A stretch of DNA of 64,000 nucleotides, taken from contig NZ_BMDO01000001.1 in assembly GCF_014635825.1 (NCBI RefSeq), forward strand, positions 620,001-684,000. Reading direction: 5' to 3'. Each line of letters starts with the position of its first letter. Position 1 is the stretch's first letter. Source of the DNA: Mucilaginibacter galii (GTDB lineage Bacteria; Bacteroidota; Bacteroidia; Sphingobacteriales; Sphingobacteriaceae). Shown one piece after another: positions 32,046 through 41,272 of the stretch. Below the pieces are notes generated by a model that made no database searches, was not told the DNA's origin, and saw only the letters and a list, made by a program, of their open reading frames with translations. The translations under genes and the position numbers were made by a program.

Positions 32046-33032
32046 TTGGAACTAACAGAAACTGATGTAAAAACGCTGCTGGCTAAGTTGCCGCAGTTGA
32101 AAACCGAAATACAAAAGGTTATTGTAGGGCAGGAACATATTTTAGACGAACTGCTGGTAGCATTTTTGGCGGGCGGCCATTGTTTGCTGGAAGGTGTGCC
32201 CGGTTTGGCCAAAACCCTGCTGGTGAAAACCATGTCGCAGGCGCTGCACCTGTCGTTCCGCCGTATACAGTTTACGCCCGATTTAATGCCTACCGACATT
32301 GTAGGTACCGAAATTTTGGAGGAGGATCACGTAACGGGTAAACGTTTTTTCAAATTCAACAAAGGCCCCTTGTTTGCCAACATTATTTTGGCCGATGAAA
32401 TTAACCGTACCCCCCCTAAAACGCAATCGGCGCTGTTAGAAGCCATGCAGGAATTTGAGGTAACCTATGGCGGACAAACCTACCCGCTTGATAAGCCGTT
32501 TTTCATCCTGGCTACCCAAAACCCAATTGAACAGGCAGGTACCTACCCCCTGCCCGAGGCACAATTAGATCGTTTTTTATTATTAGTACAAATAGGCTAC
32601 CCAACCGCCGAGGAAGAATTTGCTATCTTAAATCGCACTACCGGCACAAGCAAAGCCACCATTAACCCGGTCATTAGTGCCGAGGAAATACAACAAGCGC
32701 AGGCCCTGGTGCGCCAGGTTACCATTAGCGAAGATCTGGTACGTTATGTAAGCGAACTCATCCGCGCCACACGGCCCGATACCACCACCTTGAGTTACGT
32801 TAAAGAATGGGTACGCTGGGGCGCCGGTCCGCGGGCGGGGCAAGCTTTGATATTAACCGCAAAAGCAAGAGCATTACTCAAAGGCCGCTACGCGGTGTTG
32901 ATGGAAGATATACACGCCATGGCCACCCCGGTATTGCGCCACCGCGTACTCATGAACTTTAAAGCAGAAGCCGAAGGCATTACTGCCGATAAAGCGACAG
33001 CAGAATTAATTAAATTGATACCGAGGAAGTAG
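32046..33032 (+). CDS. MoxR-family AAA+ ATPase
   Basis: 328-residue AAA+ chaperone-like ATPase. Walker A lies in LLEGVPGLAKTLLVKTM (about 44-60). The MoxR-typical FTPDLMPTDIVGTEI lies at about 77-91, Walker B is NIILADEINRTPPKTQSALLEAMQE (about 113-137), and sensor 1 is FFILATQNPIEQAGTYPLPEAQLDRF (about 154-179). The C-terminal lid runs to the end. The start is TTG at 32046 (ELTETDVKTLLAKL), because no upstream ATG keeps the frame. It is the first gene of a seven-gene run. MoxR ATPases typically act with VWA/DUF58 partners encoded downstream, as here. Confidence 0.96.
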   Translation: MELTETDVKTLLAKLPQLKTEIQKVIVGQEHILDELLVAFLAGGHCLLEGVPGLAKTLLVKTMSQALHLSFRRIQFTPDLMPTDIVGTEILEEDHVTGKRFFKFNKGPLFANIILADEINRTPPKTQSALLEAMQEFEVTYGGQTYPLDKPFFILATQNPIEQAGTYPLPEAQLDRFLLLVQIGYPTAEEEFAILNRTTGTSKATINPVISAEEIQQAQALVRQVTISEDLVRYVSELIRATRPDTTTLSYVKEWVRWGAGPRAGQALILTAKARALLKGRYAVLMEDIHAMATPVLRHRVLMNFKAEAEGITADKATAELIKLIPRK

Positions 33033-33044
33033 TTGCGCGGTATG

Positions 33045-33138
33045 GAGTTGCGAGGAGCGAAGAGAATCTTGCTGCCCGACCTCAAAACCCCGCTCCCCGC
33101 ACCTATAAATCCCCGCACCTCAAACCCCCGCTCCCCGA
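33045..33138 (+). repeat. GCACCTC/GCTCCCCG repeat between moxR and DUF58 gene (family E)
   Basis: Contains CGAGGAGCGAAGAGAATC, AAAACCCCGCTCCCCGCACC and CCGCACCTCAAACCCCCGCT blocks, the same vocabulary as insertion 1 in ispG (AGGAGCGAAGAGG; CCGCACCTCGAACTCCGCAC). The frame from 33033 across it is open but encodes only low-complexity sequence ahead of the real DUF58 start. Confidence 0.65.
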
Positions 33139-33140
33139 AT

Positions 33141-34007
33141 ATGCTCGACCCTAAAGTACTCATGACCATAAAAAACCTGCCCTTACTGGCTAAAACGGTA
33201 ATTGATGGGTTTATGAATGGCTTTAATAAAAGTACCGTAAAAGGCCCCGGGCTGGAGTTTAGCCAATATCGCAGCTACCAACCGGGCGATGATTTGCGCT
33301 GGCTGGACTGGCGCATGTATGCCCGAAGCGACCGCTACTACATCCGCGAATCGGAGATAGAAACCAGCATCTCCGTGCGTTTTTTGGTAGATGCCAGTGC
33401 TTCGATGAATCATGATGATGGTACGCTCACCAAAATTGAATATGCACGTTTTTTGGCAGCATCATTGGCTTACCTGGCCAATTTACAGGGAGATGCCGTA
33501 GGCTTATATGTATTTAACGATAGCGGATTATTTTCGCTGGCTTCGCGGCCCGATCCGCAGCATTTAAAGCGGTTCTATCATCAGTTAGAGAACATTAAGC
33601 CGGCAGGCACATTTACCCAGTCGGTGCATTACAAAGAGTTATTTGCAGGCAGCGGCCGAAAAGAACTGCTGGTTTTCATTACCGATATGTACCAGCCCGA
33701 GGGCGAGATCATGAAACTGTTGGACTCGCTGGCGGCATTAAGGCATGAGATCATAGTGTTTCAGCTGATGGGCCAAAACGAACTTGACTTTGATTTTAAA
33801 GGCTATTCCTCTTTACAAGACCTGGAAACCGGGGAAGTAGTACAAGTAGGCCCGCAAGCCAAACAACAGTATAAAGAAGCTTTAGAAAAACATCAGCAAG
33901 AGATTAAAATGCAGCTATTAGGTAAACACATTATCCACCGCATGCTCAACACCAGTGAACCGCTGGATGTGGCGTTGAGAGACTTTTTAGTGCAAAGGAA
34001 TAAATAG
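33141..34007 (+). CDS. DUF58 (VWA-type) protein, MoxR partner
   Basis: 288 residues from the ATG at 33141 (MLDPKVLMTIKNLPLLAKTV). An in-frame start at 33033 would add 36 residues of repeat-encoded sequence and is rejected. The DUF58 core reads YRSYQPGDDLRWLDWRMYARSDRYYIRESEIE (about 48-79), followed by the von Willebrand A segment VRFLVDASASM whose DASAS forms a MIDAS metal site. The C-terminal strands VFITDMYQPEGE and HEIIVFQLMGQNELDF complete the fold. It probably forms a complex with MoxR acting on the membrane proteins encoded next. The stop is TAG, with AG belonging to a CCTCCC element. Confidence 0.93.
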   Translation: MLDPKVLMTIKNLPLLAKTVIDGFMNGFNKSTVKGPGLEFSQYRSYQPGDDLRWLDWRMYARSDRYYIRESEIETSISVRFLVDASASMNHDDGTLTKIEYARFLAASLAYLANLQGDAVGLYVFNDSGLFSLASRPDPQHLKRFYHQLENIKPAGTFTQSVHYKELFAGSGRKELLVFITDMYQPEGEIMKLLDSLAALRHEIIVFQLMGQNELDFDFKGYSSLQDLETGEVVQVGPQAKQQYKEALEKHQQEIKMQLLGKHIIHRMLNTSEPLDVALRDFLVQRNK

Positions 34008-34128
34008 CCCCTCCCCAGCCCTCCCCGGGAGGGAGGGAGTTAAGAAAAGAAAAATGAGGAACACACAATCAAACAGCAAAATTGCAAATCAAAAGTCCTC
34101 CCTCCCGGGGAGAATTTAGGAGGGGCTT
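34006..34128. repeat. CCTCCC element doublet between DUF58 and BatA-like genes
   Basis: Unit 34006-34041 begins inside the DUF58 stop codon. Unit 34094-34128 ends GGAGGGGCTT directly before the next ATG. The spacer of about 52 bp is AT-rich and otherwise featureless. It bridges stop to start in the same way as 18227-18338. Confidence 0.85.
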
Positions 34129-35667
34129 ATGTTTCAATTTTTAAACCCCATATGGTTCTTTGGTGCCGCCGCGTTACTTATACCGGTGCTGTTACACTTA
34201 TGGAATATCCGTTCGGGCAAGGTATTAAAAGTAGGCAGCATTTCGCTCATAGATGCCGCTTCGCGCAAAAGTAGCCGCAGCTTTAAGCTGTTAGATATAC
34301 CCTTGTTTATATTGCGTTGCTTGTTGCTGTTAATACTGGCCTTGTTGCTGGCACTGCCGGTATGGCAAAAGAAAATGGAAGTAGCTAAGGTGAAAGGCTG
34401 GGTAATTTTCCCCAAAGAAACTTTTACCAGTACTTATCAAACCTTCAAACCAACTATCGATTCATTGACCAAAGCAGGTTACGAGTTCCATTATTTTAAT
34501 CCGGGCTTTGCCAAATCCAACTTGACAAAAATTTTTCTGAACGCTAAAGATTCCCTAAAAACCCCACTCTCCGCTCCCAAAAACACGCAACATAACTACT
34601 GGGATTTGGTAAAGGAACTGAACAGTAAAGTATCCTCTACACTTCCGGTTTATGTATTTACTCCCAATCAGGCTACATACTTTCAGGGCAGCAAACCACA
34701 GGTAGCTTTAAACCTGCACTGGCAAACCTATACTCCGGCCGATTCTGCCGTCACTTACATTCAAGATGCCTGGTTTACACCTTCGGGTGATGTGCGGGTA
34801 GTACAAGGCGCCAGTAAACCCTCGGGCACTACGTATACCTACAGTAATTTGCGGGCGAAGGATAAGGCAAATACCACGTTCAATATTAACACTACTGAAG
34901 GTAAAGCCCAGATCAGCTTAGCGGGCGGTAAGCAGGAAGCTGTAACTGTAGATACCGCTGTGCAAAGCTTAATTATTTATGCTGACAATAACACTACCGA
35001 CGCCTTCTATCTCAAAGCAGCATTACAAGCCGTAGTACAGTTTAACCAAAGGCAAACTGTCGTTAAAACTGTAAGTAATCCAGCACAAATTCCGGCAAAT
35101 ACTTCATGGTTATTCTGGTTGTCTGATAAACCACTAAGTAAAGCAGCAAGCAAGAACTGCAAAAACATCCTAACCTACCAAAGCGGCAAACCTGCTACTG
35201 TAAGTAGCTGGATGAGTAATGCAGGGCAGTTTGCCACGGCTTTGCCAGATCAGGAGAAGGTGAATCTTTATAAGAGCATTGCCGCAAACCCAATTTACAT
35301 ATCTGTTTGGAATGATGGTTTTGGCAACATGCTTTTAGGCTTGCAACATAGCGGCACACAGCGCATTTACCATTACTACAGCCGCTTTAACCCGGCTTGG
35401 AACAATTTAGTTTGGAGCGATGCTTTCCCTGCATGGATGCTAAAACTGCTGAATAAACCTTCGGGACTTGATACCTCGCCGTATGATAAACGTGTCTTAA
35501 CGGCACAGCAATACCTGCCGCAAAACATTACCCAAACACATACCGCAGCAACTACCAAGCCGTTCGAAAATAAAAGCCTGACCCGTTATTTCTGGCTGAC
35601 GTTGATCATTGTTTTTGCGGCCGAACGCTGGCTGGCTCATCGCACACCTAAAACTTTAAGCGCATGA
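34129..35667 (+). CDS. BatA-type N-terminal domain membrane protein
   Basis: 512 residues. The N-terminus is the aerotolerance-regulator (BatA_N) pattern MFQFLNPIWFFGAAALLIPVLLHLWNIRSGKVLKVGSISLI, with helices at about 7-24 and 57-80 flanking a short loop (RKSSRSFKLLDIPLFILRCLLLLILALLLALPVW). A large periplasmic region follows, then a final helix FWLTLIIVFAAERWLAH near the C-terminus. A VWA domain is not evident. The start follows repeat-derived GGAGGGG. The stop TGA overlaps the ATG of the next gene by 4 bp, so translation is coupled. It probably belongs to a MoxR-serviced membrane complex of unknown task. Confidence 0.88.
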   Translation: MFQFLNPIWFFGAAALLIPVLLHLWNIRSGKVLKVGSISLIDAASRKSSRSFKLLDIPLFILRCLLLLILALLLALPVWQKKMEVAKVKGWVIFPKETFTSTYQTFKPTIDSLTKAGYEFHYFNPGFAKSNLTKIFLNAKDSLKTPLSAPKNTQHNYWDLVKELNSKVSSTLPVYVFTPNQATYFQGSKPQVALNLHWQTYTPADSAVTYIQDAWFTPSGDVRVVQGASKPSGTTYTYSNLRAKDKANTTFNINTTEGKAQISLAGGKQEAVTVDTAVQSLIIYADNNTTDAFYLKAALQAVVQFNQRQTVVKTVSNPAQIPANTSWLFWLSDKPLSKAASKNCKNILTYQSGKPATVSSWMSNAGQFATALPDQEKVNLYKSIAANPIYISVWNDGFGNMLLGLQHSGTQRIYHYYSRFNPAWNNLVWSDAFPAWMLKLLNKPSGLDTSPYDKRVLTAQQYLPQNITQTHTAATTKPFENKSLTRYFWLTLIIVFAAERWLAHRTPKTLSA

Positions 35668-37778
35668 TGGTACAGGAAGGGGCACAAAAAATACAGGCCT
35701 TACGCCAACGGTGGATTAGCCTGCAACTACTTACCGATACTTTAAAGGCAGCAGGTATAGCCATACTGGTGGGCTGTATACTGCATTATTTATTGGGGCT
35801 ATCTATGTGGTGGGCACTTGGCGTTTTCATTATAGCTTGCATCGTTATATTTGCAATTAACCACCCCTGGAAGCTAACACTGCAAAGCGTTTGCAGCAGC
35901 TTAAACCTGCATTATCCGCAACTGGAAGAAAGCAGCGAGTTGGTACTCAAACCAGTAGCAAGTCTCAATTTATTAGAGCAGTTGCAGCTACATAAGGTTG
36001 AGCAGGCTTTACAAACCGTTCCTGCACAACCGCCGGGCTTTAATGCCCGGCTGCAAAAAGCCAGTCTATTTTTGCTGTTGACACTCGCCGCCAGCCTGGC
36101 CATCGCTAAAACACATCAACGCTGGAACCTTAGCAAACCCAGCCAACACAACAACGCTGTCACGAACGGTTCAACCAATGCCCCACCCGAAAAAACACTA
36201 CCCCAAGTAGATGGCGTTGCGCTCACCATCACACCGCCTGCCTACACCGGCAAAGGCCAGCGCACGCAGGATAAGTTTACCATTATGGCCGAAGAAGGCG
36301 CTGTTGCAACGTGGAAGATAACCACCAACGTACCCATTGGCAAGACATGGCTAATTTTTAACGGGCACGAACGCATGCCGCTTACAGGTGCAAATGCTAC
36401 TGAATGGCATGCAAGCAAAGCAATTAGTAAACCGGGCTTTTACCAGGTAAGTATTGACGGCAAACTATCCGACCTTTATCAAATACAGGTCATTAAAGAT
36501 GCCCTGCCGGTTATCCGTATTAAAACGCCTAAACAGTATACACATATTGATGCCGGAGAAGCGCAGCGAGTTACCATCAATACGACCGTTACCGATGATT
36601 ACGGCCTTAGCGACGCGCATATTTTTGCTACGGTAGCCAAGGGCAGCGGCGAAGCAGTTAAGTTTAAGGATACCTCCTTTGCTTTTAATACACCTGTTAC
36701 TGGTGGAAAAACCTACAATCTTCAACGCACCATCGACCTGCCTAAATTAGGTATGGAACCGGGCGATGAGCTGTACTTTTACATACAGGCGCAAGATAAT
36801 CATCAGCAAAAAACACGTACCGATGTACTGATCGTATCTATCCAGGATACCGCTCAGTTATTAAGTATGGATGGCATTGTGGCGGCCGCCAACATTAAAC
36901 CCGAATTTTTCCGCAGCGAGCGCCAGATCATTCTTGATACCGAGAAATTATTGAAAGATAAAGACAGCATCAGTGCAACTGTATTCAAAAACCGTTGTAA
37001 CGATGTAGGAGCCGACCAAAAAATGCTGCGCCTGCGTTATGGTAAGTTTTTAGGCGAAGAAGATGAAAGCGGACAAGAAGCCGATGGCAACGAAGATGTA
37101 GGCAAAGCCGAAAACTTTGGTAACGCCAAGGTGGTAATGGATGCCTATACCGATAAGCACGACAATGCCGAAGATGCCACCTTTTTAGAACCCGCCGCCA
37201 AAGCACAACTCAAAGCCACCCTGAACGAAATGTGGAAGGCCGAACTGCGCCTGCGCCTTTATAAACCACAGGAAGCATTGCCATTTGAATATAAAGCTCT
37301 GCGCCTGTTAAAAGATTTGCAGCAAAAATCACGTTCTTTCGTGGCTAAAACCAGCTACAACCCGCCACCTACTAAGCCCGAAAAGCGTTTGAGCGGTGAT
37401 CTGAGCAAAATTGGTCAGCCAATTAACAGCCAAAATGCCAAAGCACCTGCCGATCAATTTGTAAGTCTCAAAAAAGCGGCAATGGTATTAGAACAATCCA
37501 GACATCAGGCTATCAGCCCTGCCGATAAACAGGTATTGCAAATTGCAGCACAGCAACTGGCCGCAAAAGCCACCGCCCAGCCCGGTACTTACCTTAAAGC
37601 GGTGAGCGCTATACGCCGCATACTGGCTACCCCTGCATCAATAAGAAATGCCGACCGTGCCGTGGTAGAAAAAGCTATACAGGCAAGCCTGCCGGGCAGT
37701 AAAACAACACCATCGCCGATGGCTTCATCGCCCGATATGGGCCTGGGCCAGCGGTATTATAAAAATTTAAACCGGTAA
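35664..37778 (+). CDS. Large DUF4175-like membrane protein
   Basis: 704 residues. Two helices near residues 33-62 (AGIAILVGCILHYLLGLSMWWALGVFIIACIVIFAI) and a third at about 133-150 (ASLFLLLTLAASLAIA) precede a long periplasmic part. That part includes beta-sandwich-like segments (LTITPPAYTGKGQRTQDKFTIMAEEGAVATWKI; DELYFYIQAQDNHQQKTRTDVLIVSIQD) of the kind seen in DUF4175 proteins, an acidic stretch (EEDESGQEADGNEDVGKAENFG) and helical coiled-coil-like repeats towards the C-terminus. It overlaps the preceding gene by 4 bp. The family name is tentative. Its role is likely structural or substrate-binding in the MoxR system. Confidence 0.78.
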   Translation: MMVQEGAQKIQALRQRWISLQLLTDTLKAAGIAILVGCILHYLLGLSMWWALGVFIIACIVIFAINHPWKLTLQSVCSSLNLHYPQLEESSELVLKPVASLNLLEQLQLHKVEQALQTVPAQPPGFNARLQKASLFLLLTLAASLAIAKTHQRWNLSKPSQHNNAVTNGSTNAPPEKTLPQVDGVALTITPPAYTGKGQRTQDKFTIMAEEGAVATWKITTNVPIGKTWLIFNGHERMPLTGANATEWHASKAISKPGFYQVSIDGKLSDLYQIQVIKDALPVIRIKTPKQYTHIDAGEAQRVTINTTVTDDYGLSDAHIFATVAKGSGEAVKFKDTSFAFNTPVTGGKTYNLQRTIDLPKLGMEPGDELYFYIQAQDNHQQKTRTDVLIVSIQDTAQLLSMDGIVAAANIKPEFFRSERQIILDTEKLLKDKDSISATVFKNRCNDVGADQKMLRLRYGKFLGEEDESGQEADGNEDVGKAENFGNAKVVMDAYTDKHDNAEDATFLEPAAKAQLKATLNEMWKAELRLRLYKPQEALPFEYKALRLLKDLQQKSRSFVAKTSYNPPPTKPEKRLSGDLSKIGQPINSQNAKAPADQFVSLKKAAMVLEQSRHQAISPADKQVLQIAAQQLAAKATAQPGTYLKAVSAIRRILATPASIRNADRAVVEKAIQASLPGSKTTPSPMASSPDMGLGQRYYKNLNR

Positions 37779-37787
37779 CGAATCATA

Positions 37788-39572
37788 ATGAACTGGACAC
37801 TATCGGTTATCATCATTTGTATCATCCTCCTACTGCTATTCGGCTGGCAGGAAATTAAACGCGCTGATCGCCGACGTTTAAGCTGGCGCTTGCTGGCTAT
37901 AGTTTTGGCCGTTGCGGCACTGGCCTGCCTTGCACTGCCTTTAAGCTACCGCGGACAAATCCCTGTGGCAGATCAAAGTACTGGCATACTCCTGACCGAA
38001 GGTTTTAATAAAGACAGCATACCCGTCGGTTCACCTGTATTTACCTTAGATAAAGCCATTCAAAAAAACTACGCAAAAGCACAATTGATAAACAGTCTGC
38101 AAGAACTCACTAACCGCAAACCTGCCCTTAAACAGATTAAAATACTGGGTTACGGCTTGGAAGATTATGAGCTAAAGCAGTTAAAAAATATACCCGTAAG
38201 CTATACCCCCGCACCCGCACCCAGCGGCATACAAAGCATTAGCTGGCCCGCCAAGCTCAAAACTGGTGAAGCCCTAAACCTGCAAGGCAAGTTCAAGAAC
38301 AATGAGGGTAGCCCTGTAAAACTAATATTAAAAGGGTTGAACACCACGCTCGACTCCGTAATCATCCCCTCAGGCAAAACCAGCAACTTTCAGTTAGCCG
38401 CATTGCCTAAGCTAACCGGGCGCGTGGTTTACCAGCTCCTTTCCTTATCGGGTAAAGATACCTTAGCCAACGAAAGTATCCCATTAGAGATCGAGCCTAC
38501 TAAACCTATAAAAGTATTATTGTTAAGCGCATCTCCCAATTTTGAAGACCGCTTTCTGAAGAACTGGCTGGGCGAAAACGGCTATGCCGTGGCTGCGCGT
38601 GCCAGCATTAGCAAGGATAAAGCAAGCGAGGAATATTTCAACCTCGAAAAGCTGAACCTGCAACACATTACTACTACCCTGCTCGATAAATTTGATGTAA
38701 TAATTGGCGATTTATCAGCCTTAAAATCACTGACCCCTGCCGAGGGCGGTGCGCTTAAGCAACAGGTAACGCAGAAAGGCTTGGGTGTAATTATCAGGGC
38801 CGATAGCTCGGGCAAGGCGGCTTCCTGGTTGCAAAGCAGTTTTCCGGTGAATACCGTGGCTGTTAAAGAACAGCTTTCGGTACCCCTCATATTGCAAAAT
38901 AGCAAAACCAAAACCGCGCGCTTAAACATCGACCCAACTTACATCGGCTACCGCAACAACACGCAAAGCTTAGTGACCGATGCTCAAAACCACGAGCTGG
39001 CCGCTACCACGTTGGCAGGTGCCGGAAAACTGGTATTCACTACACTTAACCACACCTACACCTGGATGCTGGCCGGTAACAAGCAAGACTATGCCTCGCT
39101 TTGGTCGCTGCTCATCAATCAATCGGCACGCAAGCTACCACCTTCAGATAACTGGAAAGTGGATTCCCCTTTTCCAAACGTTAATGAGCCGGTAATCTTA
39201 ACACTGCAAAGTTCGGTAGCACCTTCAAGTATTGCTATTAATGACCAACCGGTATCCCCAGCGCAAAATGCGGCTACACCCTATGAGTGGCAAAGCACTT
39301 ACTTTCCTCAAAAAACCGGCTGGCAACAAGCCAAATGGGGAGGTAGAGGCCAAGCGTGGTGGTATGTAAACACAAAAAAGAGCTGGTCAAGCCTAAAAAA
39401 ATTAAAAAAAGCAGCAACTACCCATATTTTCGTCGCTAATCAGTCACAAAAAGACACTGTAACAAAACAAATACAGCAAAAGGTCAAAATTGAGGTATCA
39501 AAAATCTGGTTTTATTTAATTTTATTGGCATCTTGTACATTCTTATGGGTAGAACGCAAGTTTACTACCTAA
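37788..39572 (+). CDS. Membrane protein of the MoxR operon, unknown function
   Basis: 594 residues, with helices at about 3-20 (LSVIIICIILLLLFGW) and 32-52 (LLAIVLAVAALACLALPLS) and a C-terminal helix (IWFYLILLASCTFLWVERKF). The periplasmic middle contains a segment resembling a glutamine-amidotransferase-like fold (KVLLLSASPNFEDRFLKNWLGENGYAVAAR, then FDVIIGDLSALKSL). That segment is seen in other BatA/DUF4159-associated membrane proteins. It lies 9 bp after the DUF4175-like gene and 55 bp before tldD. I cannot give a definite family. Topology and operon position suggest it is a partner of the two preceding membrane proteins. Confidence 0.75.
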   Translation: MNWTLSVIIICIILLLLFGWQEIKRADRRRLSWRLLAIVLAVAALACLALPLSYRGQIPVADQSTGILLTEGFNKDSIPVGSPVFTLDKAIQKNYAKAQLINSLQELTNRKPALKQIKILGYGLEDYELKQLKNIPVSYTPAPAPSGIQSISWPAKLKTGEALNLQGKFKNNEGSPVKLILKGLNTTLDSVIIPSGKTSNFQLAALPKLTGRVVYQLLSLSGKDTLANESIPLEIEPTKPIKVLLLSASPNFEDRFLKNWLGENGYAVAARASISKDKASEEYFNLEKLNLQHITTTLLDKFDVIIGDLSALKSLTPAEGGALKQQVTQKGLGVIIRADSSGKAASWLQSSFPVNTVAVKEQLSVPLILQNSKTKTARLNIDPTYIGYRNNTQSLVTDAQNHELAATTLAGAGKLVFTTLNHTYTWMLAGNKQDYASLWSLLINQSARKLPPSDNWKVDSPFPNVNEPVILTLQSSVAPSSIAINDQPVSPAQNAATPYEWQSTYFPQKTGWQQAKWGGRGQAWWYVNTKKSWSSLKKLKKAATTHIFVANQSQKDTVTKQIQQKVKIEVSKIWFYLILLASCTFLWVERKFTT

Positions 39573-39611
39573 AACACTCGCAAAACTAAACTCAAACTAT
39601 AACTAATTACT

Positions 39612-39620
39612 AAAGGAGGA
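39612..39620 (+). promoter_or_regulatory. Strong Shine-Dalgarno for tldD TTG start
   Basis: AAAGGAGGA ends 7 nt before the TTG at 39628. It is the clearest non-repeat SD in the window and decides that the TldD-type protein starts with TTG, so that the twin-arginine signal is included. Confidence 0.8.
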
Positions 39621-39627
39621 TTAAACC

Positions 39628-41265
39628 TTGAAACGTAGAAATTTTATTTATCTGTCGGGCGTGGGTGCCGGCGCTATCATGCTACCCAACCTGCCGGCCT
39701 TTGGTACGCCCATTGATCCGCTGCAGTCGTTAGAGCAGGTAGATGCACGCATTAAAAAAGAACTGGCCGATGTAGCACTAAACACTGCCAAATCTAAAGG
39801 GGCAACCTACGCCGACGTGCGTATTGGCCGCTACCTTAATCAAGCCGTAGTAACCCGCGAAACCCGCGTATTGAACGTGGCTAATGCCGAAAGTTACGGT
39901 GTAGGTATCCGGGTAATTGTGAACGGCTGCTGGGGCTTTGCCGCTACCAACAACGTAACCAAAGACGGCATGGCCAAAACCGCCGAACGTGCCGTGGCTG
40001 TAGCCAAGGCCAACAGCAAAATTGGCGGTACCCCGGTACAACTGGCCGAGCAAAAAGGCTATGGCGAGGTAACCTGGAAAACCCCTATCGAGAAAAATGC
40101 TTTCGAGATTCCTATCAAAGAAAAAGTAGACCTGCTGATGTCGGTTAATGGCGCGGCCTTGGCTGGCGGGGCAAACTTTGTAAACTCTACCATACTGGCT
40201 ATTAATGAGCAAAAGTATTTCGCGTCAACTGATGGTTCTTACATAGATCAGGACATTCACCGCCTTTACCCTAATTTCAGCGTAACCAAAATTGATTCGG
40301 CCAAGGGCGCCTTTGAAACCCGCGGCAGTTTAAGTTCGCCAGTGGGTATGGGTTACGAGTACTTAATCCCATCAGAATCTGAAAAAGTACAGGGCATTGT
40401 AACCCGTTACAAAAACCGGTACGATATGCTGGAAGATGTAAAGAATGCCACTAAAAATGCGGCCGAAAAAGTAGCATCAAAATCGGTTGAGCCGGGCAAA
40501 TATGACCTGGTGCTCGATCCTTCGCACTTGTGGCTAACCATTCACGAATCGGTGGCTCACCCTACCGAGTTAGACCGCGTATTGGGTTACGAAGCCAATT
40601 ATGCGGGTACCAGTTTCCTATCGTTAGATAAACTAAAATCGGGCACCTTCAAATTTGGCAGCCCTAACATGAACGTAATGGCCGATAAGAACCAAAAAGG
40701 TTCGTTAGGTGCCGTTGGTTATGATGACGAGGGTGTTAAACCTAAAGAATGGGACATTGTAAAAGATGGTGTGCTCACCAACTTCCAGGCCATTCGTGAC
40801 CAGGCACATATGATCGGGCTGAAAGAGTCGCAAGGCTGCTGCTACGCCCAAACCTGGGCCGATGTACAATTTCAGCGGATGCCTAACGTAAGTTTACGTC
40901 CCGGCAAAACGCCTTTGAGCGTTGATGATATGATCAAAAAAGTAGAAAAAGGTATTTACATTATTGGTGATGGCTCTTTTTCTATCGATCAGCAGCGTTA
41001 TAACTTCCAGTTTGGCGGTAAACTGTTCTACGAAATTAAGGATGGTAAAATTGTAGGTATGTTGAACGATGTAGCCTACCAGGCCACCAACCAAGAGTTC
41101 TGGAACTCGCTTACCGCCGTTTGCGACGAGCGCGATTACCGTTTAGGCGGCGCTTTCAACGATGGTAAAGGCCAGCCTGGCCAGTCGAACGCGGTATCGC
41201 ACGGCTCGTCTACTGCGCTGTTCAAGGGAGTTAATGTAATCAATACTAAAAGAAGAATCGGATAA
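39628..41265 (+). CDS. tldD: TldD-type metalloprotease with twin-arginine signal
   Basis: 545 residues of the TldD/PmbA family (peptidase U62). The N-terminus KRRNFIYLSGVGAGAIMLPNLPAFG is a twin-arginine signal (RRNF consensus, then a hydrophobic core). The metal site is HESVAH (His306, Glu307, His310). The C-terminal domain (GKYDLVLDPSHLWLTIHESVAH through QRYNFQFGGKLFYEIKDGKIVGMLNDVAYQ) is the strong TldD pattern. The E. coli protein is about 480 residues and cytoplasmic. The extra length here is the signal. tldE follows after 7 bp. Periplasmic or surface proteolysis linked to the MoxR proteins is inferred. Confidence 0.92.
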   Translation: MKRRNFIYLSGVGAGAIMLPNLPAFGTPIDPLQSLEQVDARIKKELADVALNTAKSKGATYADVRIGRYLNQAVVTRETRVLNVANAESYGVGIRVIVNGCWGFAATNNVTKDGMAKTAERAVAVAKANSKIGGTPVQLAEQKGYGEVTWKTPIEKNAFEIPIKEKVDLLMSVNGAALAGGANFVNSTILAINEQKYFASTDGSYIDQDIHRLYPNFSVTKIDSAKGAFETRGSLSSPVGMGYEYLIPSESEKVQGIVTRYKNRYDMLEDVKNATKNAAEKVASKSVEPGKYDLVLDPSHLWLTIHESVAHPTELDRVLGYEANYAGTSFLSLDKLKSGTFKFGSPNMNVMADKNQKGSLGAVGYDDEGVKPKEWDIVKDGVLTNFQAIRDQAHMIGLKESQGCCYAQTWADVQFQRMPNVSLRPGKTPLSVDDMIKKVEKGIYIIGDGSFSIDQQRYNFQFGGKLFYEIKDGKIVGMLNDVAYQATNQEFWNSLTAVCDERDYRLGGAFNDGKGQPGQSNAVSHGSSTALFKGVNVINTKRRIG

Positions 41266-41272
41266 TTACGAT

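Noticed and set aside
7196..34128. CCTCCC units as a CRISPR array
   Set aside because: The units are scattered between genes in varied orientation with no regular spacers and no cas genes.
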